The notes under the pieces: model-generated
What the model was told of the DNA's origin: nothing
The model's database searches: none
The model's input: only the letters and a program-made list of their open reading frames with translations
Translations under genes and position numbers: made by a program
Shown here: positions 45,817 through 56,218 of the stretch, piece by piece
How positions within the stretch are numbered: the stretch's first letter is position 1
Layout of the letters: every line of letters begins with the position of its first letter
DNA from: JAEZBP01 sp963832725
GTDB lineage: Bacteria > Myxococcota_A > Polyangia > Polyangiales > Sandaracinaceae
DNA length: 64,000 nucleotides
Assembly: GCA_963832725.1 (NCBI GenBank)
Contig: CAWHVG010000005.1
Coordinates: 2,046,001 to 2,110,000 of the forward strand
Direction: 5' to 3'

Positions 45817-46779
45817 TCACCAGCCGTCGGCGACCTGAACGACGACGCGGCCGGCGCGGCGCGCCTCGGTCTGGCGGTGGAGCGCGGCGCCGAGGTCGGC
45901 AATCCGGTGGCGCGCGTCGATCGTGACCTGGAGCCCGTCGGCGAGCCAGCCGCCGACCAGCTCCAGGTCGGCACGCTTGGGCGTGACCATCACGAAGCGG
46001 CAGCGGCGCGAGCTGAAGAGCGTGCGGAGGCGGCCGACGAAGAGGGCGAGGCCGGGCAACGTCGTCACGTAGGTGCCGCCGGAGCGGAGGAGCTTTGCGC
46101 AGCGCCCGTACGAGGTGATGGCCGGGGTGTCGAAGACCACGTCGTAGTCCGCACCGCCAGCGTAGGGATCGGTGGTCTTGCGGTCGATGACGACGTCGGC
46201 GCCGGCGGCTTCCACGCGGGCGACGTCGCCGGTGCTACAGACGCCCGTGACGTGAGCCCCGAGGCGCTTCCCGACGCCGACGGCCAGCTCGCCGACCCCC
46301 CCGCCGGCGCCGATGACCAGGACCCGCTGACCCGCCGTGAGCCGCCCGATGTCGCGCATGGCCTGGAGGCTCGTCAGCGCGCAGGTCGCGGCCGCCGCCG
46401 CGGCGTCGAAGGGCACGGCCGCGGGCTTCACCGCGACGGCGTCGCGCCCGACCGTGACGTACTCGGCGTAGGTGCCCTGCCGCTGCGAGCCGGTGAAGGC
46501 GAGGTGGCCCCAGACCGCGTCGCCCACGGCGAGGTCGGTCACACCGTCGCCGAGCGCGTCGACCGTGCCGGCGAAGTCCCACCCGAGCACCAGCGGCGTC
46601 GTCTTGGCGTGGAGGAAGCGCCCGGCGAAGGCTCCGCCGATGACCTTGTCCTCGGCGGCGTTGACCGCGGCCGCGACCACCTCGACCCGCACGGCGCCGG
46701 CGGCGGGCGCCGGCATCGGCACCTCGGCCAGCGCGACGCCGTCGCGGGTCACCCCCATCGCTCGCATCGTCTCGGGCAT
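45817..46779 (-). CDS. Zinc-free MDR/quinone-oxidoreductase-type NADP reductase
   Basis: A ~320-residue medium-chain dehydrogenase/reductase from the ATG at 46779. The GroES-like part has MRAMGV and LGWDFAGTVDALGDGV. The Rossmann part has RVLVIGAGGGVGELAVG and the later VVIDRKTTDPYAGGADYDVV. The zinc-binding cysteines of alcohol dehydrogenases are absent, which fits the quinone oxidoreductase/zinc-independent branch. The reaction is probably NADPH-dependent reduction of a quinone or enone. The frame is open further upstream, but those residues are not family-like. Confidence 0.88.
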   Translation of the reverse strand: MPETMRAMGVTRDGVALAEVPMPAPAAGAVRVEVVAAAVNAAEDKVIGGAFAGRFLHAKTTPLVLGWDFAGTVDALGDGVTDLAVGDAVWGHLAFTGSQRQGTYAEYVTVGRDAVAVKPAAVPFDAAAAAATCALTSLQAMRDIGRLTAGQRVLVIGAGGGVGELAVGVGKRLGAHVTGVCSTGDVARVEAAGADVVIDRKTTDPYAGGADYDVVFDTPAITSYGRCAKLLRSGGTYVTTLPGLALFVGRLRTLFSSRRCRFVMVTPKRADLELVGGWLADGLQVTIDARHRIADLGAALHRQTEARRAGRVVVQVADGW

Positions 46780-47176
46780 GGCGCTCGCGTCCCCCGTGCT
46801 GTCGGTCACCGGCACCACTGTGCACCATCGCCACGGCGCTGGCACCCGGCCGCGGACGCTTTTCTCGAGCCGCAAGCAGCACGCGGCCGTCGTTCGCCGC
46901 GGTGGAGTTGACATTGACTGCGCGCGCCTTCGGCGTGCTCCTCATCCTCAGCGAAATGGTGGCGCTCCGGGGACTGCGTCCGCTCCAATCCGGACGACTT
47001 CACCCCCATGCGCTGAAGGTCTGTCGATAGAATCTCCCGGTCCGATCCATCGACAGCCCTCGAGCTGGTCGCGACGGGTCCGGGCGACTCCGAGCGCGCC
47101 AATCGCGAGCCCACGTCGGAGCACGGCCCGTCGATCCCCGTCGCGCTGGCTCGGCTCGGGCCCGTATGCTCTCGCG
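46780..47176. other. Divergent intergenic region
   Basis: The stretch between the reductase and the kinase contains a TTGACA hexamer near 46907 without a matching -10. I see no repeat or credible small gene. Confidence 0.4.
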
Positions 47177-49118
47177 ATGGTCCCGCAGCACCCCGACCCC
47201 GACGACGTGCCCACCAAGCTCGAGCGCAAGGCCCCGCCGAGCGGCGCGTCGCAGCGCTTCTCCCTGGCTCCCGGAGAGGCGCCCGCCGCCGAGGTGCGGA
47301 CGGATCTCCCGGATCCGAGGAGCGACGAGGGCCCGCGCTACGGTTCGGGGCCGACGCTCGGCGCGGGTGGGATGGGCAGCATCGAGCTCCGCTACGACGC
47401 GAAGATCGGCCGGCGGGTGGCCTACAAGACGCTGCACCCGGAGCTGGACTCGACCGATCTGCAGCGACGCTTCCTCCGCGAAGCGCGCGCGCCAGGGCCA
47501 GCTCGAGCACCCGGCGATCGTGCCGGTCTACGATCTCGGCCGGGACGAGGACGGGCTCTACTTCACGATGAAGCGGGTCCACGGACACACCCTCTCCCGC
47601 GTGATCCAGGGGCTCGCAGAGGACGATCCAGCGTACGTCTCCCGCTTCACGCAGCGCCGGCTCCTGGCCGCGTTTCATCAGGTCTGCCAGGCCGTTCACT
47701 ATGCGCACACCCGCGGCGTGCTCCATCGCGATCTCAAACCCTCCAACGTGATGCTCGGCGAGCTCGGCGAAGTCTACGTGCTCGACTGGGGGCTGGCGCG
47801 GATCGTCGACGAGGCGCCGCTCTCTCAGGCGGAGAAAGAGATCCCGAGAGAGGCCCTGTTCGACGGCGACGCGCTGTCCAAGGTCCGGCCGGAGGCGCCG
47901 GATCTGTCGCGCGTGACCTCCGCCGACGTGGTGATCGGCACGCTGGCCTACATGCCGCCCAATCAGTTCCTCGGCCCCGACGTGGACGCCCGCGCCGACG
48001 TGTACTCGCTCGGCATCGTGCTCTACGAGATCCTCACGCTCTCTCGCTACCGGCTCCGCGCGACGATTCAGAGCCTGGTGGGCGAGATCGCCGACCGGCG
48101 CGTGGCGCGGCCCTCGGACGTGGTGCCGGACGTGGATCCGGAGCTCGACGAGGCCTGCGTGCGCGCGACGCAGATCGCGCCTTCGGACCGCTTCCGGAGC
48201 GCCAAGGAGCTGGCCGATGCGGTGGAGCGCGTGCTCGACGGAGCGCGCGACGCGGAGGCCCGCGCGGTCGCCGCCGAGCGGCACCTCGAGCGAGCCCAGA
48301 AGCTGCTGGAGAGCGAAGCGAAGGACGAAGACCGAGTGTCTGCGATGCACGAGCTGCTGCGCGCGGTCACGCTCGATTCGAACGCCGACGAGGCGCGCTC
48401 GCTCCTGGTCGAGCTGGTCTCGCGCGGCGACGGACCGGTGCCGAAAGGCGCCGAGAGCGAGATCGAGAAGGCGAGCCTGGCGCAGCGGCTGGCCGGGCTG
48501 GACGGGACGATGCTGGGGCTGGCCTCGTGGCTCCTGCCGGTGCCGATCGTGGTGATGACGCTCGGCGTGCGCTCGTGGCCCTACTTCTGGTTCACGGCCG
48601 GCTCGACGCTGGCGGCGATGGCGCTCGCCGCCGTGGCCCGGCTGCGACGGACGGTCAGCTCGGGCGTCGCGTTCGGGCTGGCCGCGCTGCTCGGCACCAT
48701 CCTGGTCAGCGCCAGCTTCATCCTCGGGCCCTTCGCGGTCGTGCCCACCATGGCCGCGACCTGCTCGATGTTCTTCGCCATGCACGTCCGGCCTCGGGAG
48801 CGGGCGGTGGTCGCCGCCATCCTGGCGCTCGCGGCGCTCCTGCCCTTCGCGCTCGACGCCACCGGTCTGGTGCCGCCCGGCTTCTCCGTTCAGGACGGCC
48901 GCATCGTCCTCTACCCGCGGATGCTCGACCTGCCCGCGCTGCCCACGGTGGTCGGCCTGGCCTGGGTGAGCGGCAGCTTCACGATCTTCTCGGCGCTCAT
49001 CACGGGCCGGATGCGCGATCGGCTCGAGGAGGCCGAGCGCAGGAACATCGTGTCCGCCTGGCACCTGCATCAGCTCTTCCGCGCCGCTGGCGAGAGCGAG
49101 AAGAGCGCGACCGCCTGA
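47177..49118 (+). CDS. Ser/Thr protein kinase with multi-pass membrane C-terminus, frameshifted
   Basis: From the ATG at 47177 the N-terminus and glycine loop (TLGAGGMGSIELRYD, VAYKTL) are in one frame. Near 47487, at a CGCGCGCGCC tract, the frame changes and the protein continues QGQLEHPAIVPVYDLG. It then has the catalytic loop HRDLKPSN, a DWG triad (VLDWGLAR) and GTLAYMPPNQ to the stop at 49118. A helical linker (RHLERAQKLLESEAKDEDR) is followed by six or so membrane segments (LASWLLPVPIVVMTLGV; FGLAALLGTILVSASFIL; AVVAAILALAALLPFAL). The DWG triad and the HRDLKPSNVMLGE stretch link it to the kinase at 12905. The extra base may be a read error. Confidence 0.85.
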
Positions 49119-49240
49119 AGCCCCGACCGTCCCCGCTCACGACGACCGGCACTTGTCGTACGCGGACCGGCGTCCAAGCGAAGGGGAGAGAGTCGCTCGG
49201 CGAGCGCCGGGCGAGCGCGCCCGTGTTCGGATAGCCGCCG

Positions 49241-50434
49241 ATGTACGCGTCCCCCAGCCAGAGTGCGCGCTCTCACGCGCGTGTCGCCCTGCCCCATGGG
49301 CTCTTCGTGCTCGCCGCGTGCGCGCTGGCGGCATGCTCCGGCCATGGCTGCGGCAGCTCACCGCCGGCGCACCCGCCTCCGCCGCCGACGGTGGAGGTGA
49401 CCCGCATCCATCCGCAGCCCGTCACGGTCTACGACGACTACATCGCTCGCGTCCGTGCGCCGGAGACGGTGGAGATCCGCTCGCAGGTCACCGGCACGCT
49501 GAAGCAGATCCTCTTCAACGAAGGCGCCCACGTCGACGAGGGAGACGTGCTCTACCGGATCGACGCGCGGCCCTTCGAAGCCGCCGTTCATCAAGCCGAG
49601 GCCAACATGGCGCAAGCGCGATCGCGCGCGGCCAATGCGAACCAGAATGTCGCCCGCTACCGAGAGCTCTATCGCCGCTCGGTGGTGAGCGAGCAGGAGT
49701 ACAGCGCCTACGTCACCGCCGCCGAATCCGCCAACGCCACCGTGCAAGCACAGGAGGCGGCTGTCCGCGATGCACGCGTGAACCTGGGCTACGCCGCGAT
49801 CCGCGCACCCGAAGCGGGCATGGTGAACCGCTCGCGGGTGCGGGCCGGGACGCTGGTCACGGCCGAGCAGACGCTGCTGACCACGCTCTACGCCGGCGAC
49901 ACGCTCTTCGTGTACTTCGCGGTGAGCCAGGAGGATCGCGCGTCCCTGACGCGGCCTCCCCTCACCGGAAACGCCGCCGTGTCCAAGCCGGGGACCGAAG
50001 GCGGCCCTCCGCCGCGCACCTACGAGATCGTGCTCGACGACGGCACGGCGCTGCCGGCGCCCGGTCGGCTCGACTTCGTGGCGCCTGCGGTCGACGACGC
50101 CACCGGCACCATCCAGGCGCGTTTGAACGTCCCCTCGACGGATCACCGACTGCTCCCGGGCCAGCTCGTCCGCGTGCGGGTGCCGATCCTCGCCCGCCGC
50201 GACGGAATCCTGGTACCGCAACGCGCGGTCAGCGAGCTGCAAGGCCTGAAGTCCGTCTTCGTGGTGCGCGACGGGAAGGTGCATTCCCAGCGCATCCAGG
50301 CGAGCCACCGGGTCGACAACGCCTGGCTGGTCGACGAAGGGCTCTCACCCGGTGAGACGGTCGTGGTGGAGGGAACCGGCAAGGTGCACGACGGCCAGCC
50401 GGTGCGGACGGTCCCCTACTCGGATGGCGAGTGA
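49241..50434 (+). CDS. RND efflux periplasmic adaptor (membrane fusion protein), lipoprotein
   Basis: A 397-residue adaptor with lipobox CALAACS at residues ~27-32. It shows a barrel-sandwich hybrid domain (VEIRSQVTGTLKQILFNEGA and VNLGYAAIRAPEAGMVNRSR), a helical hairpin of ~60 residues between the halves (AEANMAQARSRAANANQNVA) and beta-barrel parts near the C-terminus. It partners the RND pump three bases downstream. No outer-membrane channel gene is in the window, so a TolC-like partner must be encoded elsewhere. Confidence 0.92.
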   Translation: MYASPSQSARSHARVALPHGLFVLAACALAACSGHGCGSSPPAHPPPPPTVEVTRIHPQPVTVYDDYIARVRAPETVEIRSQVTGTLKQILFNEGAHVDEGDVLYRIDARPFEAAVHQAEANMAQARSRAANANQNVARYRELYRRSVVSEQEYSAYVTAAESANATVQAQEAAVRDARVNLGYAAIRAPEAGMVNRSRVRAGTLVTAEQTLLTTLYAGDTLFVYFAVSQEDRASLTRPPLTGNAAVSKPGTEGGPPPRTYEIVLDDGTALPAPGRLDFVAPAVDDATGTIQARLNVPSTDHRLLPGQLVRVRVPILARRDGILVPQRAVSELQGLKSVFVVRDGKVHSQRIQASHRVDNAWLVDEGLSPGETVVVEGTGKVHDGQPVRTVPYSDGE

Positions 50435-50437
50435 GGC

Positions 50438-53400
50438 GTGTTCTCGTTCTTCATCGAGCGACCGATCCTCTCGACCGTGATCGCGCTGGTGATCACCGCG
50501 GCCGGCACGCTGGCGGCGTTCGGTCTGCCGCTCGCGCAGTACCCCGACATCGTCCCGCCACAGGTGCTCGTCGAGACCCAGTTCCCCGGCGCCACCGGGC
50601 AGCTGGTCGCCGAGTCCGTGGCCGCGCCGATCGAGGAGCAGGTCAACGGCGTCGAGAACATGATCTACATGTCGTCGCGCAGCTCGAACGACGGCAACTA
50701 CGCGCTGCGGATCACGTTCGAGGTCGGCACCGACCCGGACATCGCCGCCGTCAACGTCCAGAACCGCGTCTCCGTCGCCCAGAGTCAGCTCCCGCCGGAG
50801 GTGATCCGACAGGGCGTCACCGTCCGCAAGGTCTCGAACGAGCTGGTCGAGGTGTTGGCCCTGACCTCGCCCGACAGCCGCTACGACGACGTCTTCCTCG
50901 GCAACTACGCGCTCTTGCACGTACAGGACGAGATCGCGCGCGTGCCCGGCGTCGGCGACGTCCAGAACTTCGGTGGCCGCACCTACAGCATGCGGATCTG
51001 GCTCGACCCGGCGCGCATGGCGCAGCTCGGCATCAGCCCGCGCGACGTGACCCAGGTCGTGATGGACCAGAACGTCGTCGCGCCGGCAGGATCAGTCGGC
51101 GCGCCGCCTGCTCCACAGTCGCAGGAGCTCCAGTACTCGGTGGTGGTCCACGGGCGGCTGCGCGACGCCGATCAGTTCGAGGACATGATCGTCAGGGCCA
51201 CCCCGGACGGGCAGATCGTGCGCCTCTCCGACATCGCGAGGGTGGAGTTGGCGTCCGTCGACTACTCCAGCGTCGCGCGCTCGAACGGGCACGAGGCGGT
51301 CTTCCTCGGGGTGCTCCTCCAGCCGGGCGCCAACGCCGTGGAGACCGCCACCCGCGTCGACGCGGTCATGAACCAGCTGGCGCGTAGCTTCCCGCCCGGC
51401 ATGGAGTGGACCAAGCCCTACGACACCATCCCCTTCGTTCGCGAGTCGCTGGGCGAGGTCGTGATCACGCTGCTGGAAGCGTTCGCGCTGGTCGCGGTCG
51501 TGATCTTCCTCTTCCTGCAGAGCTGGCGCGCCACGATCATCCCGATCTGCGTCGTCCCGGTCGCGCTGGTCGGCACCTTCTCCGCCTTCTCGCTCCTCGG
51601 CTTCTCGATCAATCAGCTCACGCTCTTCGCGTTGGTGTTGGCGATCGGCATCGTGGTCGACGACGCGATCGTGGTGGTGGAGGCGATCCAGCGGCACCTC
51701 GACCGCGGGGACTCGCCGACGCCGGTGGAGGCCGCCAAGCGCGCGATGCACGAGGTCGGCGGGCCGGTGATCGCCATCGCGCTCGTGCTCTCGTCCGTCT
51801 TCGTGCCGGTGGCGTTCGTGGGCGGGCTGACGGGTCAGCTCTACCGGCAGTTCGCGCTGACCATCGCCGTCTCGGTGGTGATCTCGGCCATCGCCGCGCT
51901 GACCATCACGCCGGCGCTCTCGGCGCTCTTGCTGCGACCGGTCGATCGAAACAAACGGCGACGCGGACCTCTGGCCTGGTTCTTCGGCATCTTCAATCGA
52001 GTCTACGGGCGCCTGGAGGGCGTCTACTCCGCCGGCGTGGCCCGCATGATCCGCCACACGGTGCTGGTCATGCTCACCTTCCTGGCCGTGCTCGGCGCGC
52101 TCTACGCGCTGGTGATCACGCGCCCCTCGTCGCTGGTGCCGCCGGAGGATCAGGGGCTTCTCCTCTCCATCGTACAGCTCCCGCCGGCCGCGTCGCTGGA
52201 GCGCACCCAGGAGACCATGGAGACGATGGAGCGCATCGTGATGGACACGCCCGGTGTGCGCACGATCGGCTCGATCTCCGGGTTCAACCTGCTGACCCAG
52301 CTGCGCCCTTCCTACAACGGCACCGCGTTCATTCTCCTCGATCCCTTCGGCGAGCGGGGCGGCTCCGAATCCGCCGACGCCCTGTCCGGGCAGCTCACGG
52401 CGAAGCTCAACGCGGAGCTCCACGACGCCCAAGTGCTCGTCCTCTCACCGCCGCCGATCCGCGGTCTCGGCACGGCGGGCGGGTTCACGTTCGTGCTCGA
52501 AGATCACGGAAACGCCTCGGAGGCGAAGTTCGCCCAGGTCGTGCAACATCTGGTCGGCGAGGCCAACCAACGACCCGAGATCAAGCTCGCATACACGGGC
52601 TGGAACCCGAACGTTCCCGAGCTGGACGTGGAGGTGGATCGCGTCGCCGCCAGCACGCAGGGCGTCACGATCGGCGACATCTTCTACGCGATGCAGATGT
52701 TCCTCGGCAGCGTCTACATCAACCAGTTCAACCGCTACGGGCGCACCTTCCGGGTGATCGCGCAGGCCGAGGCCTCGCAGCGCTCCGAGCCGAAGGACAT
52801 CGACGACATCTACGTGCGGAGCGATAGCCAGCAGATGGTGCCGCTCCGATCGCTGGTCCGCTATCACATGATCAACGGGCCCGAGTACGAGGAGCGCTTC
52901 AACCTCTTCCACTCGGTGACGATCAACGGCGCCGCCGCAGATGGTTACAGCTCAGGGCAGGCCATCGGCGCCATGGAAGAGGTCGCCCGCGACCTGCCGC
53001 CGGGCTTCGGCTACGACTGGAGCGAGGCGAGCTACCAGGAGCTGCAGACGGGAGGACGCGCCGGCATCGTCTTCGCCATCGCGCTGGCCTTCGTCTTCCT
53101 GGTGCTGGCCGGGCTCTACGAGAGCTGGACCATGCCGGCCGCCATCCTGCTCGTGATCCCCTTCGGCGCGCTGGGCGCATTTTTCGGGGCGTTCCTCCGC
53201 GGATTGTCGAACGACGTCTACCTGCAGATCGCGCTCATCATCCTGATCGGGTTGGCGGCGAAGAACGCGATCCTGATCGTGGAATTCGCCCGGCTCGAGC
53301 ACGAACGTGGGGCGGGCACCGTCGCCGCTGCCATGCGCGGCGCGCTGCTCCGGTTGAGGCCGATCCTGATGACCTCCTTCGCATTCATCCTGGGCACGCT

Positions 53401-53617
53401 GCCGCTCGCGCTGGCCAGTGGCGCCGGGGCGGCCGCGCGGGTCGCGATGGGGACGGCGGTCCTCTTCGGGATGAGCGCGGCCACGTTCATCGGTGTCTTC
53501 TTCGTGCCGGTGTTCTACGTACTGATGCAGCGCGTCTCCAACCGACACTGGCCGTTCCGGCGTCGCGAGGGCGAAGACGATCCGGGACCGGACGCCGGCC
53601 CGACGCCGCCGACCTGA
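50438..53617 (+). CDS. RND multidrug efflux pump (HAE1 type)
   Basis: A 1059-residue proton-driven exporter with a GTG start three bases after the adaptor stop. The N-terminal helix has FSFFIERPILSTVIALVI. The paired aspartates for proton relay are D408 and D409 in GIVVDDAIVVVEAI. The conserved lysine lies in GLAAKNAILIVEF. The porter-domain motifs and the funnel region are all present, with 12 transmembrane helices. It should form a homotrimer in the inner membrane and export toxic hydrophobic compounds with the adaptor. Confidence 0.95.
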   Translation: MFSFFIERPILSTVIALVITAAGTLAAFGLPLAQYPDIVPPQVLVETQFPGATGQLVAESVAAPIEEQVNGVENMIYMSSRSSNDGNYALRITFEVGTDPDIAAVNVQNRVSVAQSQLPPEVIRQGVTVRKVSNELVEVLALTSPDSRYDDVFLGNYALLHVQDEIARVPGVGDVQNFGGRTYSMRIWLDPARMAQLGISPRDVTQVVMDQNVVAPAGSVGAPPAPQSQELQYSVVVHGRLRDADQFEDMIVRATPDGQIVRLSDIARVELASVDYSSVARSNGHEAVFLGVLLQPGANAVETATRVDAVMNQLARSFPPGMEWTKPYDTIPFVRESLGEVVITLLEAFALVAVVIFLFLQSWRATIIPICVVPVALVGTFSAFSLLGFSINQLTLFALVLAIGIVVDDAIVVVEAIQRHLDRGDSPTPVEAAKRAMHEVGGPVIAIALVLSSVFVPVAFVGGLTGQLYRQFALTIAVSVVISAIAALTITPALSALLLRPVDRNKRRRGPLAWFFGIFNRVYGRLEGVYSAGVARMIRHTVLVMLTFLAVLGALYALVITRPSSLVPPEDQGLLLSIVQLPPAASLERTQETMETMERIVMDTPGVRTIGSISGFNLLTQLRPSYNGTAFILLDPFGERGGSESADALSGQLTAKLNAELHDAQVLVLSPPPIRGLGTAGGFTFVLEDHGNASEAKFAQVVQHLVGEANQRPEIKLAYTGWNPNVPELDVEVDRVAASTQGVTIGDIFYAMQMFLGSVYINQFNRYGRTFRVIAQAEASQRSEPKDIDDIYVRSDSQQMVPLRSLVRYHMINGPEYEERFNLFHSVTINGAAADGYSSGQAIGAMEEVARDLPPGFGYDWSEASYQELQTGGRAGIVFAIALAFVFLVLAGLYESWTMPAAILLVIPFGALGAFFGAFLRGLSNDVYLQIALIILIGLAAKNAILIVEFARLEHERGAGTVAAAMRGALLRLRPILMTSFAFILGTLPLALASGAGAAARVAMGTAVLFGMSAATFIGVFFVPVFYVLMQRVSNRHWPFRRREGEDDPGPDAGPTPPT

Positions 53618-53755
53618 GCGCTCTCGAGGCTCGCGCGCAGATCGGGCGTGGGTGGCGTGTCCGTCTGATTGGATGGGTCCGACCGGTGAGGCCCCTGAGG
53701 CGGCTCCCCGGCGCGCGACTGCCGGCCGGCTCGCGCCGGGCCTAGCGTCGCCAGC

Positions 53756-54154
53756 ATGCGAACTCTGCTCGTGCTCGCAGCCCTCGCCCTCACCTTCGGC
53801 TGCGCCGGTCCGAACGCGAACGCGCCCCAGACCGTCTACACCAGCGTGCGCCCGCCTCCGCCACGCGACGATGTCGTGCCGCCGCAGCCCGGCGAGGACT
53901 ACGTGTGGCTCCCCGGCTACTGGCGCTGGACCGACCAGGGCTACGAGTGGAGCCAAGGGCACTGGGAGGAGCCGCCGGGCCGAGACTACGCATGGCAGCG
54001 CTCGGGCTGGGTGCGGCAGGGAACGGGCTACCGCTTCGTCCCCGGTCACTGGTATCGCTACGGCACGCCGCACGACGTCCCCTACGTCGTCCGCTATCCG
54101 GGACGCACGCCCGAGGAAGGTGCCGTGGCCGAGAGCGAGCCGAGCCAACCCTAG
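53756..54154 (+). CDS. Lipoprotein with YXWGXW-type Trp/Tyr repeats
   Basis: A 132-residue lipoprotein (lipobox LALTFGC) whose body is four copies of an aromatic motif: YVWLPGYWRW, YEWSQGHWEE, YAWQRSGWVRQ and YRFVPGHWYRY. Such aromatic repeat proteins are common in delta- and betaproteobacterial envelopes; their role is unclear. It is followed by the bestrophin gene with a 19-bp gap, so the two may share a transcript. Confidence 0.85.
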   Translation: MRTLLVLAALALTFGCAGPNANAPQTVYTSVRPPPPRDDVVPPQPGEDYVWLPGYWRWTDQGYEWSQGHWEEPPGRDYAWQRSGWVRQGTGYRFVPGHWYRYGTPHDVPYVVRYPGRTPEEGAVAESEPSQP

Positions 54155-54173
54155 CGGTCCGGCGAGTTTCACG

Positions 54174-55085
54174 ATGGGCGTCGGATACCCGAACCCGGAT
54201 CGGGCCCTTCCGTTCTGGCGCGACGCGCTGGAATGGCCCCAAGCGATCACCCGGGACCTGCTGCCGAACATCCTCGCTTCGGGCGTCTACGCCGCGCTGG
54301 TGCTCGAGCTCTACGCGAAGGTCCGCTGGGGCGCGGTGAGGACGAGCCACGTCGAGTACACCGGCGGCGTGCTCGTCCTCCTGCTCGTCCTGCGCAGCAA
54401 CGCGAGCTACGACCGCTGGTGGGAGGGCCGCAAGCTCTGGGGCGGGATCGTGAACCAGACCCGCAACCTCGCCGCGACGGCGTGGGCGCACGCGCCCGAA
54501 GGCGGCGAGGGGTGGGCCGGCCAAGTCGCGCGGTGGACCGCGGCCTTCCCGCACGCGTGCAAGCAGAGCCTACGGAGCCGCGGCGACATGCGCGAGGTCG
54601 AGAAGCTCCTCGGCGCCGACGCGACCCGCGAGCTCGAGCGCGCGCAGCACATCCCGCTCTACGTGTCCGAGAAGCTGGAGCGGCTCTTCGCCCAGGGGCG
54701 GGCGATGGGGCTCGATCCGTGGGTGGTCATCGCCCTGCAGCGCGAGCGCGGCTCGCTCATCGATCACCTCGGCGGCTGCGAGCGCATCCTGAAGACGCCG
54801 ATGCCGCGGCTCCACACCATCACGCTGCGCCGCTTCATGCTTGTCTACCTCTTGGGCCTGCCCTTCGCGATCGCCGCCGAGGCTGGCGGGCTGACGCCGG
54901 TCATCACCATGCTCGTCGGCTACCCGCTTCTCGCGATCGACCTCATCGCCCACCACCTCGAGCGGCCCTTCGACGACGCGAGCCTCAGCCACCTACCGCT
55001 CGAGGCGATCTGCCAGACCATCGACGAGAACCTCCTCGCGCTCCCACTCGTCCACGAGCCACGAGCGACGCCTCAGGCGCGGTGA
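54174..55085 (+). CDS. Bestrophin-family anion channel
   Basis: A ~303-residue bestrophin/UPF0187-type channel from the ATG at 54174. Family stretches include LLLVLRSNASYDRWWEGR, KLWGGIVNQTRNLA and LERPFDDASLSHLPLEAIC near the C-terminus. Four hydrophobic segments are visible. Bacterial bestrophins form pentameric anion or cation channels. The gene converges on and overlaps by 13 bases with the DUF483-like gene at 55073-56218. Confidence 0.88.
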   Translation: MGVGYPNPDRALPFWRDALEWPQAITRDLLPNILASGVYAALVLELYAKVRWGAVRTSHVEYTGGVLVLLLVLRSNASYDRWWEGRKLWGGIVNQTRNLAATAWAHAPEGGEGWAGQVARWTAAFPHACKQSLRSRGDMREVEKLLGADATRELERAQHIPLYVSEKLERLFAQGRAMGLDPWVVIALQRERGSLIDHLGGCERILKTPMPRLHTITLRRFMLVYLLGLPFAIAAEAGGLTPVITMLVGYPLLAIDLIAHHLERPFDDASLSHLPLEAICQTIDENLLALPLVHEPRATPQAR

Positions 55086-56218
55086 TCGGCCCAGAGGCCC
55101 GCTTCGAGGCGGTTCGCGCCCTCGCCGGCGATCAGCACCGCGCGTTCGAGACGGACCGGGGCGCCGTGAAGCGCGGGCACGGGCCGGAGCACGTCGTCCG
55201 GCGCGGCTCCGCGATCGAGCTCCACCGCGTCGCGGACGACGGCCCCTTCCGAGAGCGCGCCGTCGACCGCCAGCGCGAGCCAGCGGCCGGACGGATCGAT
55301 GACCTGGACGCGCTGCGCGAGCGCTCGCCAGCGCGCCTCGAAGCCGGCGCAGGACGCGTCTAGGCGCTGGAGGATCGAGCTCGCCAGCGCCCGGGTCGCC
55401 GGGCAATCGGGCTCGCACGGCAGGTGCGAGACGAAGGCGAGCGGAGGCAGCAGCCAGCCGGTCTCGGGCGCGATGGGATCCGCGAGGGCCGGCGCGACCC
55501 GGCTCGCGTCGAGCGCGTCATCGGTGCGGCTCCCGCAGCCGGTGAACGCTTCGATACAGCAAGCCGGATATCCGAGCGCCTCGCCCATCCACCGCGTCGC
55601 CTCTTCAGCACCTTCACCCTGGCGCAGCGCGAGCTCGGCCTCTTCGGCCTCGTCGAGCACGCCGGCGCGCTCGGCGGCGAAGAGGATCATGCCTTCCGGG
55701 TCGAGATGGAGCTCTCGCAGATGCAGGTCGTGCTTCTCCAGCCAGTGCCGCTCGGCCGGAAGGTCTTCCGCATGAAGCTCGCGCTTGATCAGCCGGCGCC
55801 GGCCCGCTCGCAGACTGGCGAGCTCGGCGTCGAAGGGCCAGATGGCGCTGCCCTCGGCCGGCGGCTCACCCTGGCGAAGGACGGCGCTCGGCCGCGGGAC
55901 GCGCTGGCCGACCGGCAGCACGCGGACCAGCTCGAGGCGCGCGTCCGGCGCGATCCGCGACGCGAGCGCGACCAGACGCTCGGCCGTGAGCTCGCTCGGT
56001 GCCGGCGTGCCCGAAAGCTCTCCGAACGCGCGCCCGAGGCGGAGCATCGCGGTGCGGATCGGTGCTCGCAGGCGACCGTCGTAGGCGAGAGCGTGACCGA
56101 GACCGTGCGAGAGCGCGCGCTCCCGGCTATCCGCGTCCGGCGTGAGCCACACGAAGAGGTGCTGCGGACCGAGCGTGAAACGCAGCGCGACGGCGGCGAT
56201 CGGCAAGCGCGTCGTCAT
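55073..56218 (-). CDS. DUF483-like protein with GYPACC motif beside the radical-SAM genes
   Basis: A ~381-residue protein from the ATG at 56218; the frame is open to 56338 with basic, non-family residues. The central motif is ALGYPACCIEAFTGC at residues 214-228, resembling the GYPxCC signature of DUF483. Further cysteines follow (LPCEPDCPATR). The N-terminal half is a hydrophobic and Arg-rich region with FAAERAGVLDE before the motif. Its stop overlaps the bestrophin gene. The gene is divergent from the radical-SAM gene at 56532. The paired cysteines could bind metal or be oxidised. Its role is unknown; a link to the radical-SAM proteins is inferred from position. Confidence 0.75.
   Translation of the reverse strand: MTTRLPIAAVALRFTLGPQHLFVWLTPDADSRERALSHGLGHALAYDGRLRAPIRTAMLRLGRAFGELSGTPAPSELTAERLVALASRIAPDARLELVRVLPVGQRVPRPSAVLRQGEPPAEGSAIWPFDAELASLRAGRRRLIKRELHAEDLPAERHWLEKHDLHLRELHLDPEGMILFAAERAGVLDEAEEAELALRQGEGAEEATRWMGEALGYPACCIEAFTGCGSRTDDALDASRVAPALADPIAPETGWLLPPLAFVSHLPCEPDCPATRALASSILQRLDASCAGFEARWRALAQRVQVIDPSGRWLALAVDGALSEGAVVRDAVELDRGAAPDDVLRPVPALHGAPVRLERAVLIAGEGANRLEAGLWADHRA

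Noticed and set aside
53652..54173. N-terminal extension of the bestrophin frame
   Set aside because: The frame overlaps the YXWGXW lipoprotein in another frame; the channel begins naturally at the ATG at 54174.
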